Positions 24,931 through 33,730 of a stretch of DNA of 56,537 nucleotides are shown piece by piece; position 1 is the first letter of the stretch, and every line of letters begins with the position of its first letter. The notes beneath the pieces were generated by a model. The model had not been told where the DNA came from, ran no database searches, and saw only the letters and a program-made list of their open reading frames with translations. The position numbers and the translations under genes were made by a program. The DNA is taken from contig CAMNHG010000001.1 in assembly GCA_946539105.1 (NCBI GenBank), forward strand, positions 1 through 56,537, in the 5' to 3' direction. This stretch comes from an uncultured Clostridia bacterium (lineage in GTDB: Bacteria > Bacillota > Clostridia > Oscillospirales > Acutalibacteraceae).

Positions 24931-26109
24931 TCAATGATGGAAAAGTCTGATGCCGGTAAACGACATAGTCATATTGTACTTATTGCAGGTGTCAATTACG
25001 TTGTCGTCACGGATTGAGCCGCCGGGCTGAGCTACGAACTCAACGCCCGAACGCTTTGCTCTCTCGATGTTGTCGCCGAACGGGAAGAACGCGTCCGAAC
25101 CGAGGGATACTCCGCTCTGAGTAGCGAGCCACTCCTTCTTTTCTTCTCTTGTGAGAGGTTCGGGCTTGGTCTTAAAGAACTGCTCCCAAACGCCGTCTGC
25201 AAGTACATCCTCGTAATCGTCGGAGATATAAACGTCGATTGTGTTGTCTCTGTCGGGACGGCGGATATTATCTACAAACGGAAGGTTCATTACCTTCGGA
25301 TGCTGTCTGAGGTACCAAATGTCAGCTTTATTACCGGCAAGTCTTGTGCAGTGGATTCTCGACTGCTGACCTGCGCCTACGCCGATAGCCTGACCGCCCT
25401 TTGCGTAGCAAACGGAGTTTGACTGGGTGTATTTAAGAGTGATAAGAGCGATAAGAAGGTCGCGCTTTGCATCCTCGGTAAGCTCCTTGTTCTCGGTAAC
25501 GATGTTCTGCATAAGCATAGCTTCGTCAATTTTAAGCTCGTTTCTGCCCTGCTCAAAGGTTACGCCGTAAACGTCCTTGTGCTCGAGAGGTGCGGGAACA
25601 TAATCGGTGTCAATTTTAATTACGTTATAGTTGCCTTTTCTCTTGGTCTTAAGAACCTCGAGTGCTTCGTCGGTATAACCGGGAGCGATAATACCGTCGG
25701 AAACCTCACGCGCAAGTAGCTTTGCGGTCTGAACGTCGCAGGTGTCAGAGAGTGCTACCCAATCGCCGTAGGATGACATTCTGTCCGCACCTCTTGCCAT
25801 AGCGTAGGCAGAAGCTATGGGAGAAAGCTCTAAATCGTCTACAAAATAAATCTTTTTAAGTGTATCGGAAAGCTCTGTGGCAACAGCCGCGCCTGCAGGA
25901 CTAACATGCTTGAATGAAGCCGCGGCAGGAAGTCCCGTAGCCGCCTTAAGCTCCTTTACAAGCTGCCAAGAGTTAAAAGCGTCAAGAAAGTTAATGTAAC
26001 CGGGCTTGCCGTTGAGAACCTCAACAGGAAGCTCCTTGCCGTCCTGCATAAAGATTTTTGACGGCTTTTGGTTAGGGTTACAGCCGTACTTAAGCATTAA
26101 TTCGTTCAT
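24931..26109 (-). CDS. Stand-alone AICAR transformylase (PurH C-terminal part)
   Basis: 392 residues that begin MNELMLKYGCNPNQKPSKIF, the opening of the formyltransferase domain of bifunctional PurH, with no IMP cyclohydrolase (MGS-like) domain in front. The catalytic Lys-His motif is in ASFKHVSPAGAA, followed by SDTCDVQTA and QQSRIHC near the folate site and a QPGGSIRD close to the C-terminus. It formylates AICAR to FAICAR. The ATG follows AAGGGGAT. The gene just upstream encodes the missing cyclohydrolase activity as a separate PurO-type protein. Confidence 0.9.
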   Translation of the reverse strand: MNELMLKYGCNPNQKPSKIFMQDGKELPVEVLNGKPGYINFLDAFNSWQLVKELKAATGLPAAASFKHVSPAGAAVATELSDTLKKIYFVDDLELSPIASAYAMARGADRMSSYGDWVALSDTCDVQTAKLLAREVSDGIIAPGYTDEALEVLKTKRKGNYNVIKIDTDYVPAPLEHKDVYGVTFEQGRNELKIDEAMLMQNIVTENKELTEDAKRDLLIALITLKYTQSNSVCYAKGGQAIGVGAGQQSRIHCTRLAGNKADIWYLRQHPKVMNLPFVDNIRRPDRDNTIDVYISDDYEDVLADGVWEQFFKTKPEPLTREEKKEWLATQSGVSLGSDAFFPFGDNIERAKRSGVEFVAQPGGSIRDDNVIDTCNKYNMTMSFTGIRLFHH

Positions 26110-26121
26110 TTTTATATCCCC

Positions 26122-26838
26122 TTACTTATTTTTATTGATAATCTTTGACTCGTATTCGCCTGTCGCGATGTCGATGTATCTTACAAAAAGAGAAACCTTG
26201 TTGTCACTGTCGAGAGCGTTCCAGATTTTATCGGCAAAAACGTCGATTGTGTCGTTTTCAATCTCAACAAGAGTAGGCTCGCCCTCAAAGCTCGGGAGAG
26301 GATTTCCGTCACCCATATATGTATGGATAAATCTGCCCTTGCCGGCAAGCGGACAATCATAAGCAAAAGTGTAACGCTCGCAGCAATCGGGATTGCCTTC
26401 GGCACTTTTAAGGATTGACAGAGCGTAGTTCATTTTGCCCTCGGAACACTTAACAATACCTGAGATTCTGGGTGTGTAGTTAGGCTCATCGGGTTCAAAA
26501 CCACGTGTGCGCAAAGCCTGCTCAAAGGTGAGCTGGTTGCTCATAAGCTCATAAATTGTGTCTGTCTGGTCACCGTTTGTAACGATAGTTTTGTCGTCGA
26601 GAATTCTGACAGGTGAATAGATAATCAGCGAGGGGTCAACCAGCTTTGAGGGATCGAACGCCTCTGTTTTGATACCGTCATCTGTCTGAACAAAAATTCT
26701 GTTGCGGCTGTTTTCGCTCCTGCCCATAATGAAGTAAGCGATAACTGCCTTTGCACCGTCTGCTGTTCTGCCGAGAACAATTCCTCTGCCGGGATAGCTG
26801 GTAGAACCAATTTCCTTTTCTAAAGATACAGCTTTCAT
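26122..26838 (-). CDS. purO: IMP cyclohydrolase, PurO-type
   Basis: 238 residues resembling the PurO-type IMP cyclohydrolase family (first known from archaea), which closes FAICAR to IMP and is unrelated to the PurH N-terminal domain. Seen: YPGRGIVLGRTADGAKAVIA near the N-terminus (about 15-34), IMGRSENSRNRIF and TNGDQTDTIYELM, all characteristic of the family. The ATG follows GGAGG. Its place between purN and the transformylase gene supports the assignment. Together these two genes replace purH. Confidence 0.88.
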   Translation of the reverse strand: MKAVSLEKEIGSTSYPGRGIVLGRTADGAKAVIAYFIMGRSENSRNRIFVQTDDGIKTEAFDPSKLVDPSLIIYSPVRILDDKTIVTNGDQTDTIYELMSNQLTFEQALRTRGFEPDEPNYTPRISGIVKCSEGKMNYALSILKSAEGNPDCCERYTFAYDCPLAGKGRFIHTYMGDGNPLPSFEGEPTLVEIENDTIDVFADKIWNALDSDNKVSLFVRYIDIATGEYESKIINKNK

Positions 26839-26856
26839 TATTATTCCTCCGTAAAA

Positions 26857-27483
26857 TTATTCCGATATCTCGGTTTTATTACCAATAACCTTTATTTTAT
26901 CTTCGCAAAAGAGGGATACCGCCTTGGGAAGAATTTTCCACTCAGCCTGCTCCATTACCCTTTTTTGAAGAATCTCAGGCGTATCGCCTGTTTTTACCTC
27001 TACTGCTTTTTGGATGATGATAGGTCCGCCGTCGCATACCTCATTAACAAAGTGCGCGGTCGCGCCTGTCACCTTAACGCCTTTTTTCAGTGCTTCCTCG
27101 TGGACTCTCAGTCCGTAATAACCCTCACCGCAAAAGGAAGGAATTAACGCGGGATGAATGTTGATTATTCTGTTTTCAAACGCGCCTATTACCTTTTTGC
27201 CGAGGATTGTCATAAAGCCGGCAAGCACAACTACATCGGCATTTTTGCTCTGCAAAAGCTCTGTGAGTGCTTTGTCGTAATCGTCAAACTCGGCAAAATC
27301 CTTACGCCTGATAACCTCAGTATCAATGCTGTTATTCTTTGCTCTTTCAAGCGCGTAAGCGTTGGGATTTGAGGAGATAACACAAGTGATTTTGCCGTTT
27401 TTAAGCTCTCCCCTGCCCTGCGCGTCAATAAGTGCCTGAAGGTTTGTTCCGCCGCCGGAAACAAGCACAACAATGTTTTTCAT
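26857..27483 (-). CDS. purN: Phosphoribosylglycinamide formyltransferase (folate-dependent)
   Basis: 208 residues of the GART family. Seen: VSGGGTNLQALID (phosphate binding, about 8-20), NIHPALIPSFCG with the catalytic His, and GATAHFVNEVCDGGPII with the catalytic Asp. The usual HPSLLPAFPG segment carries SFCG here, a mild variation. It converts GAR to FGAR. Its ATG overlaps the purM stop by one base. Confidence 0.95.
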   Translation of the reverse strand: MKNIVVLVSGGGTNLQALIDAQGRGELKNGKITCVISSNPNAYALERAKNNSIDTEVIRRKDFAEFDDYDKALTELLQSKNADVVVLAGFMTILGKKVIGAFENRIINIHPALIPSFCGEGYYGLRVHEEALKKGVKVTGATAHFVNEVCDGGPIIIQKAVEVKTGDTPEILQKRVMEQAEWKILPKAVSLFCEDKIKVIGNKTEISE

Positions 27484-28517
27484 TACGCGAAAACAACTCC
27501 TTTTTCGCCCTTGATTACCTCGCCGAGAACAACAGCGTCCTCGCCGTTAGCCTTGAGAACCTCAAGAGCCTTGTCGGCTTCTTCAGCAGAAACGGCAACT
27601 ACCATTCCCACGCCCATATTGAAGGTGTTGAACATATCGTGTTCGCTGATACCTCCGACTCTCTGCATCAGCTTAAAGATAGGAAGAACGGGAATTTCGT
27701 CCTTTTTTATCTTGGCTGCAAGTCCGTCTGTGAGCATACGCGGAATATTCTCGTAAAATCCGCCGCCTGTGATGTGAGAAACAGCCTTAACCTCAAGTTG
27801 CTCCATAAGAGCTAAAATCGGCTTAACGTAGATTTTAGTAGGAGTTAAAAGAGCTTCTCCCAAAGGCTTGTCGAGCTCGGGATATGTATTGTTTATTGTA
27901 TTTTCGTCAATTCCGAATATTTTTCTGACAAGCGAAAAGCCGTTTGAGTGAACTCCGGAGGAGCGAAGTCCGATTAAAATGTCACCGGGCTTTAGCTTTG
28001 AGCCGTCAATCATCTTGGGTTTATCGGCGATACCTACGCAGAAGCCCGCAACGTCGTACTCATCCTCGGGCATAAGTCCGGGATGCTCTGCGGTTTCTCC
28101 GCCGATAAGCGCGCAGCCGGACTGAACACAGCCCTCGGCAATGCCCTCGACGATTGAAGCGACCTTTTCGGGAATATTCTTGCCGATTGCGATATAATCA
28201 AGGAAAAACAGCGGTTTTGCTCCGCAGCAGATTACATCGTTAACGCACATAGCAACGGAGTCGATACCGATTGTATTGTGCTTGTCAAGCAAAAACGCGA
28301 GCTTGATTTTTGTGCCGATGCCGTCGGTGCCGCTGATAAGCACAGGCTCTTGCATGCCCTTAAAGTCAGGCGCGAAAAGTCCGCCGAAGCCGCCGATTCC
28401 CGAAACAACACCGGGAATATTTGTGCGAGCAACGTGCTTTTTCATTAGCTCAACCGATTTGTAGCCTGCGGTAATATCTACGCCTGCCGCCTTGTAACTC
28501 TCTGAAAAGCTATCCAT
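27483..28517 (-). CDS. purM: Phosphoribosylformylglycinamidine cyclo-ligase
   Basis: 344 residues, normal AIR synthetase length. Seen: an N-terminal SYKAAGVDITAGY, GIGGFGGLFAP, LISGTDGIGTK (ATP site), GIDSVAMCVNDV, ALIGGETAEHPG, and a C-terminal HITGGGFYENIPR. It closes FGAM to AIR. It lies 12 bases after purF and is coupled to purN. Confidence 0.96.
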   Translation of the reverse strand: MDSFSESYKAAGVDITAGYKSVELMKKHVARTNIPGVVSGIGGFGGLFAPDFKGMQEPVLISGTDGIGTKIKLAFLLDKHNTIGIDSVAMCVNDVICCGAKPLFFLDYIAIGKNIPEKVASIVEGIAEGCVQSGCALIGGETAEHPGLMPEDEYDVAGFCVGIADKPKMIDGSKLKPGDILIGLRSSGVHSNGFSLVRKIFGIDENTINNTYPELDKPLGEALLTPTKIYVKPILALMEQLEVKAVSHITGGGFYENIPRMLTDGLAAKIKKDEIPVLPIFKLMQRVGGISEHDMFNTFNMGVGMVVAVSAEEADKALEVLKANGEDAVVLGEVIKGEKGVVFA

Positions 28518-28529
28518 AAAATTCCTCCG

Positions 28530-29978
28530 TTACTTTTTACTGATTTTATTTGCGTATTTATCTACAAAGAATGTGGTCGGCACTTTCGCGCTGAAATTCT
28601 TGGTAAAGCAGCCGTCGCACAAATCTATGTCAGCGTCCTTTGCAATTTCGCGAACCCTCTCAACACTGAGATATCCGAGCGAATCCGCGCCGATTTCCGC
28701 GCAAATCTGCTCCCTTGTCATTCTGTTCGCTATAAGATTATCCTTGTCGTTTATATCAATGCCGAAGTAGCACGGGAACACAAACGGCGGAGAGCTGACG
28801 AGCATATGAACCTCTTTTGCTCCTGCTTCTCTTAGAAGGTTAACAATATGCTGTGAGGTCTCGCCCCTGATAATCGAGTCGTCAATTACGATTATCCTCT
28901 TGCCCTCTACGTTTGATTTTAACGCCGTGAGCTTGGTCTGCATAAGGCGTTTCTTTTTATCCATACCCGTTCCGACCTTTCGGCCGATAAACTTGTTTTT
29001 CATAAAGCCCATACCGTAAGGAATATTTGAAGCCTTTGCGTAACCCTCGGCGGCGATAATGCCCGAATCGGGAACTCCGCAAACCATATCGGCTTCAATC
29101 GGGTACTCCTTAAAGAGCAGCTCGCCTGCTTTAAGTCTGGCAGTGTGAACGCTTACGCCGTCGATTACACTGTCAGGTCTTGCGAGATAAACATACTCAA
29201 ACAGGCAAAGTGAAGTTTTTACCGGTTCGGTCTCCATCATATAGCTGTGCAAGCCGTCCTCGTCAACAACAAGCATTTCGCCGGGCTTAACATCCCTTAT
29301 AAACTCCGCGCCGATGCTGTCAAACACGCAGCTTTCCGAAGAAAAAACATAGCTGTTTTTGAGCTTGCCCATACAAAGAGGTCTGAAACCGAATTTATCC
29401 CTGAACGCCATAAGTCTTGTCGGTGCGCAGATTACGGTTGAATACGCGCCGTCGAGCTTTTTCATCGCGTTGAGCACCGCCTGCTCGAGATCATCGGTTG
29501 AACAGCGTTCTGTGGCGATCACGTAAGCCATAAGCTCGGCGTTGGAGTTTGACTGAAAAATCGCTCCGCCGCGCTCCAAATCCTTTCTGATTTCGGGGAA
29601 GTTGGTAATCGAACCGTTGCTCGAAATCGCGATTGAGCCTTCCTTGTACCTCAAAACAAGCGGTTGGTTAGCCGCGCGGTCAAGGCTTTGGCTCAAAGTA
29701 TAGCGAACGTGTCCGACAGTGATTTTGCCGCTTTGGAGCTTTTGCAGAACCTTGTCGGTGAAAACCTCGGAAACCATTCCGAGCTCTTTAATCGTCGAGA
29801 AATTGCCGTCTTTATTTACGGTTATACCCGCGCTGATTTGACCGCGGTGCTGCAATCCGTAAAGCGCGTCGTGAGTAATTGCTACGGTGTCGAGGTTGTC
29901 GTTATTATATATACCGAAAACTCCGCACTCGTCGTTTGCTTTGTCAAGACGTTTATCAATAGTAACGTATTTTGTCAT
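28530..29978 (-). CDS. purF: Amidophosphoribosyltransferase
   Basis: 482 residues. It makes phosphoribosylamine from PRPP and glutamine. The N-terminal Ntn-glutaminase has its nucleophile cysteine in DECGVFGIYN (Cys18), implying removal of a short propeptide as in the Bacillus-type enzyme. The PRPP loop is IIVIDDSIIRGETS (about 358-371). The C-terminal LCDGCFTKNF provides the paired cysteines of the 4Fe-4S-binding type. Its ATG overlaps the purE stop by one base. Confidence 0.96.
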   Translation of the reverse strand: MTKYVTIDKRLDKANDECGVFGIYNNDNLDTVAITHDALYGLQHRGQISAGITVNKDGNFSTIKELGMVSEVFTDKVLQKLQSGKITVGHVRYTLSQSLDRAANQPLVLRYKEGSIAISSNGSITNFPEIRKDLERGGAIFQSNSNAELMAYVIATERCSTDDLEQAVLNAMKKLDGAYSTVICAPTRLMAFRDKFGFRPLCMGKLKNSYVFSSESCVFDSIGAEFIRDVKPGEMLVVDEDGLHSYMMETEPVKTSLCLFEYVYLARPDSVIDGVSVHTARLKAGELLFKEYPIEADMVCGVPDSGIIAAEGYAKASNIPYGMGFMKNKFIGRKVGTGMDKKKRLMQTKLTALKSNVEGKRIIVIDDSIIRGETSQHIVNLLREAGAKEVHMLVSSPPFVFPCYFGIDINDKDNLIANRMTREQICAEIGADSLGYLSVERVREIAKDADIDLCDGCFTKNFSAKVPTTFFVDKYANKISKK

Positions 29979-30475
29979 TAAAGCTCAGCCACCTTAGTTT
30001 GCATTGCCAAATCTTTTTCCGCAACGCCTTTTTCCATATCCAGCTTCATATTCTCCAGCTTTTGCGCGAGCACATCGTCAGAGAGCGCGAGCATTTCTAC
30101 CGCAAGGATTGCCGCGTTTGCCGCGCCGTCAACCGCAACTGTCGCTACCGGAATGCCGGTGGGCATCATCACAGTCGCCAAAAGCGCGTCCATACCGTCG
30201 AGCTGGGCTGATTTACAGGGGATTCCGATTACGGGCAGGGTTGTTTTTGCCGCAAGCACACCCGCAAGATGAGCCGCCATACCTGCCGCCGCGATAATCA
30301 CGCCGAAGCCGTTTTTCTTTGCGTTTGCCGAAAACTCAATCGCCTTGTCCGGAGTTCTGTGCGCGCTCATTACATGAACCTCATAAGGAACATCAAACTC
30401 CTTCAGCTTTTTTACCGCCTTTTGAACAACGGGAAAATCGCTGTCTGAACCCATTATGATTGCAACCTTTTTCAT
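29978..30475 (-). CDS. purE: N5-carboxyaminoimidazole ribonucleotide mutase (PurE)
   Basis: 165 residues. Motifs: IMGSDSDFPVV (about 6-16), MSAHRTPD and AAAGMAAHLAGVLAA, normal for PurE. The ATG at 30475 with AAGGAG seven bases upstream is the start; the open frame extends 45 codons further upstream but across the promoter. No purK is next to it, so either purK is elsewhere or this is a CO2-using class II enzyme; the sequence was not decisive. First gene of the operon. Confidence 0.95.
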   Translation of the reverse strand: MKKVAIIMGSDSDFPVVQKAVKKLKEFDVPYEVHVMSAHRTPDKAIEFSANAKKNGFGVIIAAAGMAAHLAGVLAAKTTLPVIGIPCKSAQLDGMDALLATVMMPTGIPVATVAVDGAANAAILAVEMLALSDDVLAQKLENMKLDMEKGVAEKDLAMQTKVAEL

Positions 30476-30527
30476 ATCGTTACTCCTTATAATTAATCTG
30501 TATTTTTGAACATATTTTAACTTATTA

Positions 30528-30556
30528 ATTATATAAAATATAAAGTCAAATTTCAA
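30528..30556 (-). promoter_or_regulatory. Promoter of the purine operon
   Basis: Minus strand TTGAAA (30551-30556), 17-base spacer, TATAAT (30528-30533). The leader of about 45 bases is AT-rich; no purine riboswitch or PurR box was recognised. Confidence 0.6.
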
Positions 30557-30628
30557 TAGCGTAAAAGAATTATAAGTAAATAGTTTATTAAATAAAAAAG
30601 GACAGAACACTCTGCCCTTCGGTTTTTA

Positions 30629-30785
30629 TACTAATTCCTGATAGAAAGTAGACTTATATTTTGCGAGGATTTTTTTCGCAAGACAAGGCGAAGGACGCGG
30701 CAAGGCTGACGCCTTGCAAGGACGACAACGCAGTATTGCGGAAAATAGACCGCAAAGATTGTCTACTTTTTATTAGGTATTAGTA
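30629..30785. mobile_element. MITE-like element flanked by TA
   Basis: The 157-bp segment has about 27-base terminal inverted repeats (30629-30655 and 30759-30785; the left one reads TACTAATTCCTGATAGAAAG then TAGACTT), with about five mismatches. Each end starts with TA, which fits a TA target duplication as made by IS630/Tc1-mariner transposases. Inside are three hairpins: TTGCGA/TCGCAA, GCAAGGC-TGAC-GCCTTGC and TTGCGG/CCGCAA. No open frame. Its right end abuts the stop codon of the next gene exactly. Confidence 0.7.
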
Positions 30786-32228
30786 TTATTTGGATTTTGC
30801 TTTTTCGGCACTGCTTTTTTGCAATTCTTCCAGCGAGTCGCTGTCGCGCATATGCGGAAAAAGCGTTTTCATTCTGTCATCGTTAAAATGATTGTCAAGA
30901 TATCTTTCAAAAGAATTTGCCGGCGGTTTTCCCACCGCGCGCTGATTCCAGCGGTAAATAGACGCGCTTGTGATAAAAGCGTTGTAAAGCATAAAGATAA
31001 ATACTACAACCACTATAACCGAACCTTGCTTTTTGGGTATTTTCTCGATTAGCTTTGAGGCGAACGGATAAATATAACGAATCCACACCAAGCCTAAAAA
31101 TCCCCAGAAAAGAGAGTAAAGCAGACAGGTTCTTCCGCCGATATTAAGGGGCATATCGCTGTAATCCCACGAAACCGTACCCAAGAATGTTTCCTGTCCC
31201 CATGAACAAATATACTCAAAAAACGCTCCGAGTGCCGCGCTGATTATAAAAATCAGCGTATCGCTCAGCTTATAGAGTTTATACAGGACGGTTGTTAACA
31301 GCACGGCTCCTCCGCCGTAAACAGGAATAAACGGTCCGTAAACAACACCTACACGAAGCTCAAAGTGTCCTTCTACAAAAAGCGCGTAAACGGTTTCGAT
31401 ACACGTTCCCACAAAAGAACCGACCATCAATAAAATAAACAGCTTTTCAAAACAAAAGCCCGAGGCAAACGGCTTATCTTCCTTTTTTTCATAGTATTGT
31501 TCAAATTCTTTTTTATTATCCTCTTTTATCTCATCGAGCTTATCTCTGACCTTTTTTATATACGCGGTGCGCTTTAATTCGGGAAAAGCCTGAACCATTC
31601 TTTCGCGAAGAATGCTGTTGGTAAAGATTTTATTATAATTTCTTTCAAGCTCCTTAAGCTGCTCCGCGCTTTCCTCGTCATTCAAAAATTCCGCGTCATA
31701 TTTAGCTATTTTTAAGCGTTTTTTTAGTCTGTGAATTGTAATTATCGAGAAAACAAAGTCAATCAACATCAATAGAGCTATAGACAAGGATATGATAATG
31801 CTGATTATATCGGGAATTTTATTAATGCCGATTGTAAGAAGCGGTATGAGAATTTTTACACAGAACACACCTCCGAGTCCCATAATTACAACGAAAGGAA
31901 ATGTAAGGTAACTGCCGATATTGAACTTCAACTCGGAAAAATCCCAAGGCTTACAGCCGAGAACTTTTTCTCCGATTACGCCTGCCAATACCGTAAAAAA
32001 CGACAAAAGCAAAGCAGTGCCGATAAAAATAATAAAAAAATTATTTGTTAACGGCTTAAAAACGACATAACAAATTACCGCTCCCGCTCCGTACGAAGGA
32101 CAGAACGGGAGTGTTAAAAACCCTTTATTATAAAACTTTTTTTCACTGAAAAAGTGATACAGGCTGCTGAAAAGCCAGCCGAGAAATGATATTATTATAA
32201 AATACCAGAGTAAATGTATCCAGTACAA
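30786..32228 (-). CDS. Duplicated CmpB-type (putative ABC-transporter type IV) membrane protein
   Basis: 480 residues, about ten to twelve membrane segments, with two copies of the ABC_trans_CmpB fold. Copy one (about 1-150) contains FLGWLFSSLYHFF, FCPSYGAGAV and KPWDFSELKFNIGSYL. Copy two (about 265-420) has FVGTCIETVYALF, FIPVYGGGAVLL, TVSWDYSDMPLNIGGR and LFWGFLGLVWIRY. A charged coiled segment (about 165-260) links them and a polar tail follows. The start is TTG with AGGTGATG upstream. Function is unknown for the family; the transporter label is historical. Confidence 0.75.
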   Translation of the reverse strand: MYWIHLLWYFIIISFLGWLFSSLYHFFSEKKFYNKGFLTLPFCPSYGAGAVICYVVFKPLTNNFFIIFIGTALLLSFFTVLAGVIGEKVLGCKPWDFSELKFNIGSYLTFPFVVIMGLGGVFCVKILIPLLTIGINKIPDIISIIISLSIALLMLIDFVFSIITIHRLKKRLKIAKYDAEFLNDEESAEQLKELERNYNKIFTNSILRERMVQAFPELKRTAYIKKVRDKLDEIKEDNKKEFEQYYEKKEDKPFASGFCFEKLFILLMVGSFVGTCIETVYALFVEGHFELRVGVVYGPFIPVYGGGAVLLTTVLYKLYKLSDTLIFIISAALGAFFEYICSWGQETFLGTVSWDYSDMPLNIGGRTCLLYSLFWGFLGLVWIRYIYPFASKLIEKIPKKQGSVIVVVVFIFMLYNAFITSASIYRWNQRAVGKPPANSFERYLDNHFNDDRMKTLFPHMRDSDSLEELQKSSAEKAKSK

Positions 32229-32243
32229 AACATCACCTAAAAT

Positions 32244-33146
32244 TTATTTTTTGTCTTGCCAGATTTCCTTGACAGCGGTAACTGTGCCGGCAAGTCCCTG
32301 AATATCAGACGGAATGATAATCTTTGTCGCCTGTCCGTCTGCAGCCTTTGCGAACGCTTCAAGGCTCTTAAGCTGAATGATTCTATCGGTAGGCGCAGCT
32401 TCGTTTAGCATTTTAAGCGCGTCAGCATTAGCTTTTTGTACAGTCATAATAGCCTCTGCCTCACCCTGAGCCTCACGGATTTTCTGCTCCTTAACTGCGT
32501 CCGCCTTAAGAATAGCAGATTCCTTTAAGCCCTCGGCAACAAGAATCTGACTGCGCTTTTCACCCTCGGCGTCAAGAATACGGGCGCGTCTTTCGCGTTC
32601 TGCCTTCATCTGCTTTTCCATCGCGTCCTGAATTTCGCGCGGAGGAAGGATGTTTTTAAGCTCTACACGGATTACCCTGATTCCCCATGCGTCGGTGGCT
32701 TCATCAAGGATAATCCTGATTTTATCGTTAATTGTGTCGCGCGATGTCAGAGTATTATCGAGCTCCAAATCACCGATGATATTTCTCAAAGTGGTCGCTG
32801 TAAGATTTTCAATAGCACTGAGCGGACGCTCTACGCCGTAGGTGTACAGCTTAGGATCGGTAATTTCAAAGTAAACTACAGTATCAATCTGCATTGTTAC
32901 GTTATCGCGAGTGATAACGGGCTGAGGCGGAAAATCCACAACCTGTTCCTTGAGAGATACCCTCTTTGAAATACGGTCGATAAACGGAACCTTAAGATGA
33001 AGTCCGGTATCCCAAGTAGCGTGATACGCTCCTAACCGCTCAATTACAAAGGCATGCGCCTGAGGTACGATTTTGATGTTTCTGACAATTAAGATTAAAA
33101 TTATCAGAGCAATGACGCTTAAAATAATAATTCCAAAAACCGGCAT
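32244..33146 (-). CDS. SPFH/stomatin-family protein (slipin, QmcA-like)
   Basis: 300 residues: an N-terminal membrane anchor (about 3-22), an SPFH band-7 domain (VPQAHAFVIERLGAYH through LKNILPPREIQDAM, about 27-178) and a charged Ala/Glu-rich coiled region (about 180-260). Such proteins form oligomeric rings at the membrane and act as scaffolds, commonly encoded with an NfeD partner as here, where the genes are two bases apart. The ATG follows AGGAGG. Confidence 0.92.
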   Translation of the reverse strand: MPVFGIIILSVIALIILILIVRNIKIVPQAHAFVIERLGAYHATWDTGLHLKVPFIDRISKRVSLKEQVVDFPPQPVITRDNVTMQIDTVVYFEITDPKLYTYGVERPLSAIENLTATTLRNIIGDLELDNTLTSRDTINDKIRIILDEATDAWGIRVIRVELKNILPPREIQDAMEKQMKAERERRARILDAEGEKRSQILVAEGLKESAILKADAVKEQKIREAQGEAEAIMTVQKANADALKMLNEAAPTDRIIQLKSLEAFAKAADGQATKIIIPSDIQGLAGTVTAVKEIWQDKK

Positions 33147-33148
33147 AA

Positions 33149-33595
33149 TTAATCCTCCTTATTCTCCGGCTTAACAATCAGCTTTACACCCTTGATTGCA
33201 AGCACTTTAACGTTTGTATTCTCGGCGATGGGCGCGTAATCTGAAGCGGCACTCCATGTCTGTCCCATTACCTTGACCTGTCCGACGTCTAAATTGGATT
33301 TAATCCCGGAAATTACAACGCCGGTTTTTCCGATTAGTCTGTCGGCGTTTGTTCCGACAGCTTTTGATTTATTTCTGAGCTTTTTAACAATGGGCCTTGT
33401 GATTAATAAGGCGGCTGCCGAAAAAGCCAAAAATACAATGATTTGAATAAAAAAATTAGGGGTGAATATTGTTGTGACCGCCGCGGCGACAGCACCAAAA
33501 ACGAACCAAATAGACACAAGCTGGGTTGTCGCAGCCTCGCAAATCGCCATAACAACAGCAAATCCTATCCATATAAACGGCATATACTTTTCCAT
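33149..33595 (-). CDS. NfeD-like membrane protein
   Basis: 148 residues: four hydrophobic segments (about 5-85) and a C-terminal OB-fold NfeD domain (LIGKTGVVISGI through VKVLAIKGVKLIV, about 95-145). It is the short form without the ClpP-like protease domain. The ATG at 33595 follows GGGAGGAG and a good promoter, and is preferred over an upstream in-frame start that would fall on the -35. Partner of the slipin encoded next. Confidence 0.9.
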   Translation of the reverse strand: MEKYMPFIWIGFAVVMAICEAATTQLVSIWFVFGAVAAAVTTIFTPNFFIQIIVFLAFSAAALLITRPIVKKLRNKSKAVGTNADRLIGKTGVVISGIKSNLDVGQVKVMGQTWSAASDYAPIAENTNVKVLAIKGVKLIVKPENKED

Positions 33596-33623
33596 ATCAC
33601 TGCTCCTCCCTATATTTGACAAT

Positions 33624-33652
33624 ATAATAACATATATTAAATAATCAGTCAA
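33624..33652 (-). promoter_or_regulatory. Promoter of the nfeD-slipin operon
   Basis: Minus strand TTGACT (33647-33652), 17-base spacer, TATTAT (33624-33629). Confidence 0.65.
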
Positions 33653-33690
33653 TTATTTTTCTGTTTGTACTACACTTTTTTTATATTATG

Positions 33691-33699
33691 TGTTATAAT
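33691..33699 (+). promoter_or_regulatory. Extended -10 promoter of the DUF4364 gene
   Basis: TGTTATAAT gives a TGn extension and a perfect -10; the -35 position (33671-33676, TACACT) is poor. Confidence 0.5.
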
Positions 33700-33730
33700 A
33701 TTATAAATATTTTCTTTGAAGGTGATTTAT

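Noticed and set aside
30476..30560. Purine riboswitch in the purE leader
   Set aside because: The leader is short and AT-rich and lacks the conserved loops of the guanine/adenine aptamer.
30476..30610. N-terminal extension of PurE by 45 residues
   Set aside because: It crosses the operon promoter, is AT-rich and not PurE-like; ATG 30475 has AAGGAG.
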